From the NCBI GenBank assembly GCA_002786065.1, contig NHNY01000024.1, forward strand, positions 4,030-68,029: 64,000 nt of DNA, given 5' to 3'. This document shows, in pieces, positions 23,325-32,628 of the stretch (position 1 is the first letter of the stretch; each line of letters begins with the position of its first letter). This stretch comes from Microcyclospora pomicola. Taxonomy: Eukaryota; Ascomycota; Dothideomycetes; Capnodiales. Both the position numbers and the translations under genes were made by a program. The notes beneath the pieces are model-generated. The model made no database searches. It was not told the origin of the DNA and worked only from the letters and a program-made list of their open reading frames with translations.

Positions 23325-25061
23325 TCAAGGCTTGCATCTACCCATGTATCTCGGATACAAGCAAGTATCCCTCACGGTATGTTGCTTGCAGAGCCAGGCC
23401 AAGAAGCGCTCGAGACCCAGTCCATAGCCGCCGTGCGGGCTGGTGCCGTACTTACGTTGATCCGTGTACCAGTAGTACGGCTCCGGGGCGATGCCTTCCC
23501 GCTTATAGGCCTCCATGAGCTCGTCGTTGTCGTACATTCTCATGCTGCCGCCGACGATCTCACCAACGCCCGGCATCAGGCAGTCGACCGACTCGGTCAC
23601 GCGGGGGTCCTCCGGGTCCTTCTGCATGTAGAATGCCTTGATCTCGGTCGGGAAGTGGGTCAGGAAGATGGGCCGGTTGATGATGTCGGTCATGCGGCGC
23701 TCGGCGGCCTCGGCGATGTCGTCGCCGAAGCTGTGCGGCTGGCCTTCTTCGTTGGGGATGTTGTGCTCGTTCAACCAGTCGATGGCGTCGGTGTAGCGCA
23801 TGCGCTTGAAGGGGCGCTCGGGCATCTGGAACTCCGGGTTGAGTTCTTGGATCATGGCTGCGATGCGTGGGTTACCCATGACGTGCGAGAGGACGCCGCA
23901 CATCAGATTCTCGATGTGCGTGAGGAGGTCGTCGAAGGAGATGAAGTCCAGCTCGGCTTCGACGTGAGTGTATTCGGAGAGATGGCGGCGGGTCAGCGAC
24001 TTCTCGGCACGGAACGACTTCTCGATGCAGTAGACATTTCCGGCGAAGGGAATGGCGGTTTCGAGGTACAGTTGCGAGGATTGAGTCAGGTAGGCTTTCT
24101 CGTTGTAGTAGTCGAACTCGAACAGGGTGCTGCCACCTTCAACTTGTGTTTGGACCAGAGCAGGGGGCGATACTTTCACGTATCCCAGCTCGTGATACTT
24201 CGCGTTGAAAGCGAACTCGACCGCATCACGTACGAACATGACCGAAGAAGCAGTCTCGCCTCGGAGCACTAGATGCCGCATGTCAAGAAGCGTTTGCGCA
24301 TCTCCCTTCGCGGTGACCTTGTTGGTGATGGCCTCATCACCGCCGGGCGCCTTTCCGATGATCTCGAAGTAGTCTGCATGCAGCTCACGGCTGTTGGGAG
24401 CACGCGCGCCTTGCGGTACGTTCCACATCTCACCAGTGATCATCATGCTGCTCTCACGAGTCAAGGTCACAGCATCGTAAGTCTTGGCAAGTGGTCCCGT
24501 CAGCACGCACTGCATGTAGCCAGTACCGTCTCTTAGTGTGATGAAGAGAACATCCTTCTGCTTCCGCTCACGGTGTACGCGACCGAACACACGAACTCGT
24601 GTGCCTCGATCCGGGCTGGAGTAGTCGACTTCCTTCGTTCTCTCTCCGCTGCCGAGCTTGACGATTTCGGGTCGAGTCTCTCCCAAGGCGATCTTGACAG
24701 CTTTTGGAAGGCTGGAGTCTTCAGTGAGGACGATCTTCTTGGCCTCTTCCAGCGTCTTCTCACGATCTTCATTTTCCTTCGCCTGCCTCAATGCCAATTC
24801 CTTCTCCTTGCCGGCCTTTTTCTTCTGCGCGTCGGCGTAGTTGGCCGCTTTCTTCAGAGCAGCCTTAGCTGCGGGCTTGTAAGTTGGCGCATCCTCACCC
24901 TCATCTTGTCTCTTCACAAGATAGGTCGCCTGATCGGTATGTTGAAGATATGCGAATTGCACCGTCTTGTATGGCTTGGACTGTGAACCGTCTGCGCCCT
25001 CGGTAGTGTCTTGCCCAACGTCTTCGTCAATGTGAATCGGCTTCTTTTCTGTGTCCGCCAT
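23325..25061 (-). CDS. DED81: Asparaginyl-tRNA synthetase, cytosolic
   Basis: A single exon of 578 residues on the minus strand. It charges tRNA-Asn with asparagine for cytosolic translation. After a Lys/Glu/Ala-rich N-terminal extension with coiled-coil character (about residues 70-110), an OB-fold anticodon-binding domain starts near residue 150 (VRVFGRVHRERKQKD). The class II catalytic core follows, with motif 2 (FRAEKSLTRRHLSEYTHVE near 350) and motif 3 (GYGLGLERFLAWL near 550), ending in YPRYMGRCKP. The EYTHVEAE and YYWYTDQRKYG segments favour AsnRS over AspRS. Length is close to the human enzyme (about 550). The gene is complete and opposes the acyl-CoA synthetase gene with 265 bases between stops. 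Confidence 0.93.
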   Translation of the reverse strand: MADTEKKPIHIDEDVGQDTTEGADGSQSKPYKTVQFAYLQHTDQATYLVKRQDEGEDAPTYKPAAKAALKKAANYADAQKKKAGKEKELALRQAKENEDREKTLEEAKKIVLTEDSSLPKAVKIALGETRPEIVKLGSGERTKEVDYSSPDRGTRVRVFGRVHRERKQKDVLFITLRDGTGYMQCVLTGPLAKTYDAVTLTRESSMMITGEMWNVPQGARAPNSRELHADYFEIIGKAPGGDEAITNKVTAKGDAQTLLDMRHLVLRGETASSVMFVRDAVEFAFNAKYHELGYVKVSPPALVQTQVEGGSTLFEFDYYNEKAYLTQSSQLYLETAIPFAGNVYCIEKSFRAEKSLTRRHLSEYTHVEAELDFISFDDLLTHIENLMCGVLSHVMGNPRIAAMIQELNPEFQMPERPFKRMRYTDAIDWLNEHNIPNEEGQPHSFGDDIAEAAERRMTDIINRPIFLTHFPTEIKAFYMQKDPEDPRVTESVDCLMPGVGEIVGGSMRMYDNDELMEAYKREGIAPEPYYWYTDQRKYGTSPHGGYGLGLERFLAWLCKQHTVRDTCLYPRYMGRCKP

Positions 25062-25575
25062 TGTGTTTGTGGTCGCGTGAGCAGAGCGCTTGAAAGGTCA
25101 ATGGCAGAAGGCCAGCTATTTATGAAAGCCAGCGCGGGCACAGTCAGGCATGACTACAACTTTTGGTGGGGTGGGAATTCTGCCGCAGTCCTTCACCGCC
25201 CGACACTCGCTCTGCGAGTACTATTATTGTGACACAACTCCCACAATCCTCTTCCTGAACCGACCAAGCCACAAAGATTCCCTTTTCTTCAGCATCCATA
25301 AGAAGGAGCTGACATTTGAGATTGATAGCTTGGCAGTTTTCTGGATGACAAGCCCATGATTGTTCTCATCGGAATCTGAACATATGGCTATGCTGCGCCT
25401 CTACGCCATTGAACCTCCATGTATCACTGGCGACCATAAGTCTGCTAACATCAAAATCTCTGGATGTGTGCAGTGGGTGACACAGCTCTGGACATCTCGA
25501 TTCTGATGTGGACTGCCTGTTGTGAGGTCCGGCGTACTCGGCATGATAACATAACTTATTCAATATACCTGGTGC
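25062..25575. other. Intergenic region, 514 bases
   Basis: It holds the promoter of the asparaginyl-tRNA synthetase gene at its left side and the 3' end of the deacetylase gene at its right side. I see no coding region, repeat or RNA gene in it. Confidence 0.6.
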
Positions 25576-26881
25576 TCACCCCTGACGAGTCTGTAACTGT
25601 ATATCTGGGTTCTTCATAATCTCACCAGGCTTCGCCGGCATCGTGGCACCAACTGGCGGTGTGTTCTTAGACTTGAAATCGTCGCAGATCTGATCATTGT
25701 CAGAATCAATTGCAATAACGGCGGCCAACATGTACTGACCTGCTCCATAGTGACCCACTCCACGCCTTCTTTGGTGTTTATGTATTCGATGATTCTACGG
25801 TCTGTTAGCAGATAAAGTGGAGCTGGGTAAGACGGCAGTACCTCTCGAGCATCATCAAGGCATGCGGGTGACCAGACACATCCGGATGCACAGTGACGGG
25901 AAACACGAACTCATCATATTCACCTAGGCCATGAATTATTAGACTGTTGGCAATTTAGCAGCACTCGACCAAATACGTACGGTAGAAGTAATTGAACTGG
26001 TCCAACCACAAATCTTCCACGTCTTTGGGATTCACCCATCCATGGCTATTCTGCACACAATGTTAGCCTGATACTGAGACAACAGCTAGGTTATGCTTCA
26101 AGAGTTAAGTTAGATCGAGTGAGACACTTCACTTACCGGAGCCGCCTTTATGAACATCATAGGTGGAAGATCGTCTAGATACCAACTCGCGGGAACCTCT
26201 ACCAGTCCAGTCATGGTGCCAGGCTCCAAAGGTTTCATCCAATTGTCTGGATGTTTCTTGTAATCAATTGGGATCCATTTGTCCCCCGTGCGTAGCCAAT
26301 AGCATTGACAGTCATGATGGGAGAAGCTATGGTCGTATTCCAGGCCGTACCTGAGTCAACTTCATCAGCAGAATGCGCTACGAGATCAGAGACGAATTGA
26401 TGTCCACTGACTTCAGCATCAGCTCAGCGCCCTCCTGACTACTTTCCCACCAAGGTGCCACAATCCCTCTCGGTGGTTTCCCTTGGAACTCTGTGATGAG
26501 CTTGTAGCACTTATCCATGATTGCTGTCTGCTGCTCCAGCGTCATAGAAGCTGGGTTCTCATGGCTATAGCCATGCAGTCCCATCTCATGGCCCTTTTCA
26601 GCAATCATGCGGCACTCTTCCGGGAACGTTTCCAGAGAGTGTCCAGGGATAAACCAAGTGGTCGTGATGTTGTACTTCTCAAACATCTTCAGCAGTCGAC
26701 GAACGCCGATTGTACCGGCAAACAGGCCACGAGAGATGTCGGAAGTGGAGTCTTGGCCGCCATATGATCCCAACCACCCAGCGACCGCGTCAATGTCGAC
26801 TGATATACAGCATTGTATCTCTATCGACCATTAGAACGCGACATGAAAATCGTCCGTGGAAATCGTACTCTTCTTGCCCAT
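25576..26881 (-). CDS. Polysaccharide deacetylase (NodB-fold, HpPgdA-like), seven exons
   Basis: Exons read on the minus strand as 26881-26869, 26799-26412, 26350-26137, 26050-25981, 25923-25842, 25794-25740 and 25689-25576, giving 311 residues with all phases agreeing. The first exon is only 13 bases. Residues near 5-20 read KIDIDAVAGWLGSYGG, with the family's metal-binding Asp. HGYSHENP near 80 supplies the two histidines and RGIVAPWW near 120 is the third motif. HPDVSGHPH in the C-terminal half is also typical. The family removes acyl groups from polysaccharides or cleaves cyclic amide bonds in a metal-dependent manner. No signal peptide is visible, so a cytosolic role is likely and a wall chitin deacetylase role is doubtful. 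It is divergent from the carboxylase gene. Confidence 0.85.
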
Positions 26882-27567
26882 CGTGAGTGCTACTTATCTG
26901 ACGAAGGAAGACTTGAATATGGTAGACCTCGGTTTGGGATAATTGAACTGTTGATGAGACACGGACAAAGCATACAAATGACGGAGCTGGGAGTCGGCAT
27001 ATATACATATAGCTCTATCAGAGCTTCTAGCTCCAGGGCGTCTTTGCAGCTTCATTTATGACGTCTTCCTATCTATGGCTGGCAATGACAAGTTCTCTCG
27101 ACAATTCTCGTCCGGACTGGATAGTGTAGATGTTTCTGAGATATTGTATTGACGTATTGTGATCTGGTCGGCCTCTGCAGTCCAAGACTGCCATTCCTGT
27201 CTTGGTGCTCAAGATATGACAGGTCAACACCTACATAGAAGCGGTATGTTGTCGCCCGCCTGATCTCCGATGCCAGATTGCAATGCTGGTCTATTCAGAA
27301 ACGCCGTAACATGAGCAGCCGATACAGATTGATGAATACTCACAGTGCGATGTTGTTGTGCTTGATTACTTCTATAGAATAGTTCTGCTGTTGTCGAGAC
27401 TCGATCTGCGGGCAAAGACGATGACCTCGGCTCACCACAGCTCAATGTACCTCACGAACTCGCTCTCTCCGTCAATAGCACATACCTCTCATTCGCGTAG
27501 TAGTGAGATGATCGTCTTGCCTGAATTCAGGTGATCAAGTTCATCGTCTACCTAATTCTTGCCTACA
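26882..27567. promoter_or_regulatory. Divergent promoter region between deacetylase and biotin carboxylase genes
   Basis: 686 bases between two start codons facing away from each other. It must hold both promoters. A TATATACATATAG-type stretch lies near 26,998-27,011. I see no supported gene, repeat or RNA in it. Confidence 0.5.
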
Positions 27568-29652
27568 ATGGTGAAACCGCGTCATATCAAGCGTCTCCTG
27601 GTCGCCAACCGGTAAAGCAATCCAACATCGACTAAATATCTGACATGTAATGACATCCAAATCGATAGGGGAGAAATCGCTACTCGGATCTTGTCTTCAG
27701 CCCGCGAGATAGGAATTGAGACTTTTGCAGTATATACTGAGAACGATGTCGGCCACTGCAACAATGCTGGCCATGCAATCCAACTCAAATCCCCGGCATC
27801 TTACATGGACATCTCCGAGCTTTTGCGAATCGTCAAGGATTACCAGATCGATGCCGTCCACCCTGGATATGGTTTCCTGTCCGAGTCTGCAGAGTTCGCC
27901 CAACTAATGTCAGACGCGGGTGTCTTGGTGGTGGGCCCCGGTAGCAAGACTCTCGAGAACACGGGAGATAAACTAAAAGCCCGAATCCTCGCTGAGAAAT
28001 GCAATGTACCAGTCCTACCAGCATTGCTCGATCCGACATCCACTGTGGAGGCTGTTGAGAGGTTCGCCTCGAGTCATGGTCTCCCGATCATGGTCAAAGC
28101 TGTGGATGGTGGAGGCGGACGCGGGATCCGGCTCATCGAGGATATGAGAGACCTTCGAAGCCTGGTGACCCGAGCTATCGAGGAGAGTCCATCAAGACAG
28201 GTCTTTGCGGAGAAAGCAGCTGTCAATGGGTTTCGCCATGTCGAAGTCCAGGTCGTCGGTGACGCTCACGGCAATGTGATGCACCTCTGGGAAAGGGAAT
28301 GCAGCATTCAAAGACGTTATCAGAAGATCGTGGAGCTTGCCCCGAGCACGATAGCGAATAGGAAGATAGTCGCACCAGTGATAGAAGCTGCTGTGCGTAT
28401 GGCGAAAGAGGTAAGTTTTCTCGTTTTTTCCAATCGAGGAAAGGTGTACTGAGCTAACGACGAACAGATCAAATACTCTTCGCTAGGAACTTTCGAGTTC
28501 CTCCTGAACCCTGCTACGGCAGAGTTCTTCTTCCTAGAGATCAACCCTCGTCTTCAGGTAGAACATACCATTACTGAGTCAATCTGTACAACCGATATCG
28601 TCAAAGCACAACTACGACTCGCACAAGGGGCATCTTTCGAGGAAGCTGGTCTTGCCGGTCTCACACACCATCCTCTCAAGCCACCACCCCTCCACTCCAT
28701 ACAGCTTCGCATCACTGCCGAGGACCCAGAAAAGAATTACTCCTTAAGTATTGGCAAAATCCAATCCTTCCGTTTCCCATCTGGCAACGGCGTTCGTGTC
28801 GATACTGCTCTGGTCAACAACATCCCTGCGATCGTCACTTCCGACTTTGATAGCGTGATAGCCAAGCTCATCCTCACTGCGTCCACCTGGCAGGACGTCG
28901 TGCTCAAAGCCCGACGCGCTTTAGAGGATACATCTATAACAGGAATCCAGACTAACATCGCCCTCCTTCGGGCCATCGTGACGCATCCGGACTTTGAACA
29001 CGGTGCCTGCGACACCCAATGGCTGGAGAAGAAACACCACGACTTACTTGCGCGCAGCCGGGAGTTCTCCAAACCACGCAACCCCTTCCACGGCCTGGTC
29101 GCCGCGCAGTCATCGAGCTCATCAGCGTCTGCTATCTCTGGTTCATCGACATTATTCCGCAAAGATGATGCATGGTCTCTGTCCTTAACCCCAATGACAG
29201 GATCAGGAGTATCGGCAGCAGCAGCAGAGAAACAAACACATCATCTTCAACTCACCAAGATCCTGCGGAATGACTTCCCTACCTCCCTCTCGGCGGCCAT
29301 AACCTTCACGGCCCCTGGTGCAGCACCGCAAGCCTACACAATGGCTTTAGACAGTACATCCAACTCCGCCGCTGCAATGAGCAGCGCGCATAGACAGGGC
29401 TCCCGCGCCGATGCAAGCCATGTCATTGTGCCGTTCGCCGGCAAACTGGTCGAAGTGCTCGTCGACGTCGGGGATGTGGTGCGCAAGGACGATGTGATAT
29501 GTGTGATCAAGCAGATGAAGATGGAGCTCGAGGTGCGGAGCCATAAGGCTGGGGTGTGCACCTGGGTCACGGAGGCGGAGGATGATGAAGACGTCGCTGA
29601 GGGGATGCTGGCCGCGGTCATTGAGGATGAGAAGGTTGGTGCGAAGCTCTAA
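27568..29652 (+). CDS. Biotin-dependent carboxylase, biotin carboxylase plus BCCP domain (MCC-alpha-like)
   Basis: Exons 27568-27611, 27669-28410 and 28468-29652 encode 656 residues, with introns of 57 bases each. It should carry out ATP- and bicarbonate-dependent carboxylation of its own biotin and pass the group to a partner carboxyltransferase, which is not in this window. Visible marks are the N-terminal KRLLVANRGEIATRI, the ATP-grasp loop GGGGRGIRL near residue 165, the HVEVQV strand near 205, EINPRLQVEHTITE near 290 and the biotinyl site KQMKMEL near 610, followed by a hammerhead end. The common Ala or Val before MKM is Gln here. The protein begins directly at the carboxylase fold without a mitochondrial presequence. 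Length and layout fit an MCC or propionyl-CoA carboxylase alpha-like subunit; the substrate is not decidable. Confidence 0.85.
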
Positions 29653-29791
29653 AATTGGAGCGGTCCTGCCCGTTGGTATGTATTCGGTATATCGTTGGCA
29701 TGAGACATGTGTCCTGGACCACTATGGTATACAAAACGTCATGTCATCCATTGACTCTTTGCCTTCTTGACTCATTGCCTTGTTGACTCAA

Positions 29792-30868
29792 TTACAACAT
29801 GACCAGCCGTCCATTATCGTTCGTGATCCGATCATTCAGATACGCCTGGTTATGCTGCCAGGCGCCTCTGCCATCCCCAAGTTCAGCGACCAACACGCTA
29901 CCGTCATTCTCCAGCCTGATCTGCCTCGCGGTAGCCGCGAAATTTCCTCCCCGTGCCCACTTCAACTCTCCATTCTCGTTCGTAAAGCAGTCATTAAGAT
30001 CAAGGCTCGACCACTGATGATGGCCATGCACATCTGCCACCTCCGCCACGAGAGTCGAATGGCCTTCCAGTCGCACCGCTCTCGCCGACGCACGGAAGTT
30101 ACCCGCGATGACCCCTGCGCCTCCACCTTCGCGTCCGTGCTTGCGATGCTTCTTCTCATCGTCAGAGCTATCCGAGGACGAACTACTGCTGCTGCTGCTG
30201 TGCGAGCCACGGCGAGATCTGGGCTTCTTCTCCTTCTTGTGCTTCTTCTTGTACGAGTCCTCGAGCATGGATCCGGCGATGGCGCCGCCGATCCCGCCTA
30301 GCAGGCCATGGTGGACTTTGTGGCCGGCAAAGCCTCCTGCCGCGCCGCCGGCGAGTGCGCCCATGACTCCGCGGTCTTCGGCGCCTTGCTGTGGCGGGTA
30401 CGTGCCATATGGATTTTCGTTCGCCGGGAGGGGTCCATGGGGCTGCTCGAAGTGGGCGCGGAAGTTGTCAACTTCGCCACCTGGAGGAGGATATTGTTGG
30501 CCATAGGGCGGGTATCCGGAGTCGGTTCCATAGCTTTGCTGTTGTTGCGGGGGCGAGGCGTACTGGTAACCTCCATCCTGAAGTGGAGGAGCATTGTAGT
30601 TGTTCTGGTTCGGTTCAGATGGATAGCCCTGGTAGGCCTGGTTGTTCGATGCGTAACAAGACTGTGCAGAGCCATTGAAGCCGCTACCTTGCTGCTGAGG
30701 AGGAGGCGGACGAGGACGCTGCCCGTACTCCTCGCCTGGGCCATAATTGCCGTACCCTCCATACCCAGACGGCTGCTGATATCCATACTGTTCGCCGCTA
30801 GACGGCGGATATCCATACTGCTGCTCGCTTTGGTAGTCTTCTTGACTTTGTGGTGGGTAGCGAGTCAT
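29792..30868 (-). CDS. CVNH-domain protein with Pro/Gln/Tyr-rich N-terminus and glycine zipper
   Basis: A single exon of 358 residues. About the first 160 residues are low complexity (Gln, Tyr, Gly, Pro). A glycine-zipper stretch of GxxxG spacing near 165-200 (GALAGGAAGGFAG and GGIGGAIAGS) is followed by a Lys/Arg/Ser/Asp tract. The C-terminal 105 residues form a cyanovirin-N homology domain with two sequence repeats, each containing an N-F-x-A-x-A-R-x-(V/I)-R-L-E segment. CVNH domains bind mannose-type glycans. No signal peptide is seen. The zipper suggests association with membranes or self-assembly. The cellular role is unknown. Confidence 0.82.
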   Translation of the reverse strand: MTRYPPQSQEDYQSEQQYGYPPSSGEQYGYQQPSGYGGYGNYGPGEEYGQRPRPPPPQQQGSGFNGSAQSCYASNNQAYQGYPSEPNQNNYNAPPLQDGGYQYASPPQQQQSYGTDSGYPPYGQQYPPPGGEVDNFRAHFEQPHGPLPANENPYGTYPPQQGAEDRGVMGALAGGAAGGFAGHKVHHGLLGGIGGAIAGSMLEDSYKKKHKKEKKPRSRRGSHSSSSSSSSSDSSDDEKKHRKHGREGGGAGVIAGNFRASARAVRLEGHSTLVAEVADVHGHHQWSSLDLNDCFTNENGELKWARGGNFAATARQIRLENDGSVLVAELGDGRGAWQHNQAYLNDRITNDNGRLVML

Positions 30869-31565
30869 CGTGATTCTGGCTGAAAGAACCGTTTAGATGT
30901 AATGGGACTGGACAACGAGGACAGTCGCTAAAGGTTGCAAACTTGAAGAAGTCAAGACAGATGGATGGAGGGATATTCTAGGATTCTAAAGACTCTTACA
31001 TGTACCTGCCTATGTGATCCCCGTGCTTATGATGGGTGCAGCATTGTAGGAGCTGAAAGGCGGCACTGCCGCCCATACACAGCCACACCGTAGGTAACTC
31101 TTGAGACGAAGATCGACGTCTAAGGCTGGTCATAGGTTGACACTCAGCACGTCAGGCCGATATTGATTGGGCTATCGTTCGGCATGCCCGAAAAGTTATT
31201 GTTGCTTCAATGTTAGTCGCGGAAACCATGTTAAGATCGCTGATCAGATGTTGTGTAGTGGGTGCTGCCGCTATGAGCAGCGACTTTCCATTAGGCAGTT
31301 CAGCGCCCGTGCCTCCACTGCTAAGAGACACTCCCTGGTAAATCTCAGTCACGAAGTCCAGTTAACAAACACCATTATCCAAGGATTCTGATCGGAATAA
31401 GGTCGCGTGGAAATGCCGCCGTCGTCTACCCAGGACGTGACGAAAAGTCAACCCCCAAGGTGCTGGTCTTTGAATAGGTATGTTTACACATTTGAATATG
31501 GTTTGGTACATTACAGCAGCATCCCAATCGGTGCTCCTGCGATTGGCCCTATCCCGACGTCGTCC
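30869..31565. other. Intergenic region, 697 bases
   Basis: It contains the promoter of the CVNH gene and the 3' region of the bS18m gene. Short open frames occur but none has a recognisable product or coding bias. Confidence 0.5.
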
Positions 31566-32362
31566 TCAGAAAAAGCCTCTACCAGCTCTTCCACTCCCTC
31601 GTTCTCTTCTCGAGATCTCCTCTCGCAGTATCTCGGGATGTCGATGTACTGTCGGCATCAAGCCAACACCCATCGCTCGTCTGATCGCCTTGGCCATCCG
31701 TCTTTGGTTGACCGGCCTCAGCCCGCTCTCTTTTCCACTCATGATTCGGCCCATAGGAGTGACGTATTCACTCATCATCGCCATGTTCTTGTACTCCTTC
31801 CTCGGATCAATGCCCATCTGATCGAGCACGTCCGATCGGATTTTGCCATTTGTCGGCGAGTGGCGATGCAACTTCTTCCACTTGCTCATCTCCACGCCCG
31901 AAAGATCGTGAGGAGCGTATACGTCGCCGAGTCGCCAGCGGCGGGTCTGCTGTTGCTCGAGATCGCGACGCGAGAACTCCCGGTTGAAATCTGCTGCAGC
32001 TGCTGAGCTGGTAGGTCGAGGGCGCGTAGAGGCTTGCTCGATCACGCTTGCAAGGTCGAAGGGGGATGATGGGCTGGGTGCCGATGGTGGTGGAGGTGTG
32101 GTGGTGCGTGACTGCTGTACCCTTGAGCGAGGGGCCAGAGTATCTTGTTTCTGGCTGGTGGCTAGCCAATCTGTGCTGGGGTTAGTACCCAAGGAGGAGC
32201 ATGGAATGCGCACATGGTCCTACCAGCCATTACACCTGTGGAGTTTGATGGTTGCCGCTGCGGTGGCTTCACGGAGGTTGTGATGGTTCGTCGGCATTGT
32301 TGACAAATTGATGATACTGAGTGAGCAATATTCAGTCTTCGCATCGCATGCTCGAGCGCCAT
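31566..32362 (-). CDS. RSM18: Mitochondrial small-subunit ribosomal protein bS18m
   Basis: Two exons (32362-32224 and 32170-31566) join at a 53-base intron with a TACTAAC branch site, giving 247 residues. The N-terminal part is Arg/Ser/Thr-rich with a Cys-x2-Cys pair and fits a mitochondrial targeting sequence. A variable Pro/Ser region follows. The S18 core is clear: GDVYAPHDLSGVEMSKWK near residue 140, MMSEYVTPMGRI near 185, and the basic block NQRRMAKAIRRAMGVGLMP near 210, ending in the family's THRHPE-type motif (here VHRHPE). It is part of the mitoribosomal small subunit. It is head-to-head with the CIA84-like gene. Confidence 0.88.
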
Positions 32363-32628
32363 GATGTCGATACAGTCAATATACGATGGGTGAGATATGA
32401 GGTCGTGGTGATTGAATGTGGTGAATGGTCGTTCCCATGCCCTCAAAAGTCCACTCTCACCTCCGCATCTCCGCAGCTCATCATAAAGGACTACCTACCT
32501 CATCACCTTCGTCTCTCAATGCCAGCCTGTCAGCAGACTGAACATGTCACGGTCCGAGAGATGATATCCATTATCTTTCAATAATTCAGCAGCATATTGG
32601 CACACTCTAAATATCGCATCTCGATAAA
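32363..32628. promoter_or_regulatory. Shared divergent promoter of two mitochondrial protein genes
   Basis: Only 266 bases separate the start codons of bS18m and the CIA84-like PPR protein, so the two promoters overlap or are one bidirectional unit. Confidence 0.6.

Noticed and set aside
23238-24272. Plus-strand open frame of 344 residues
   Set aside because: It lies antisense to the asparaginyl-tRNA synthetase exon and has no domain.
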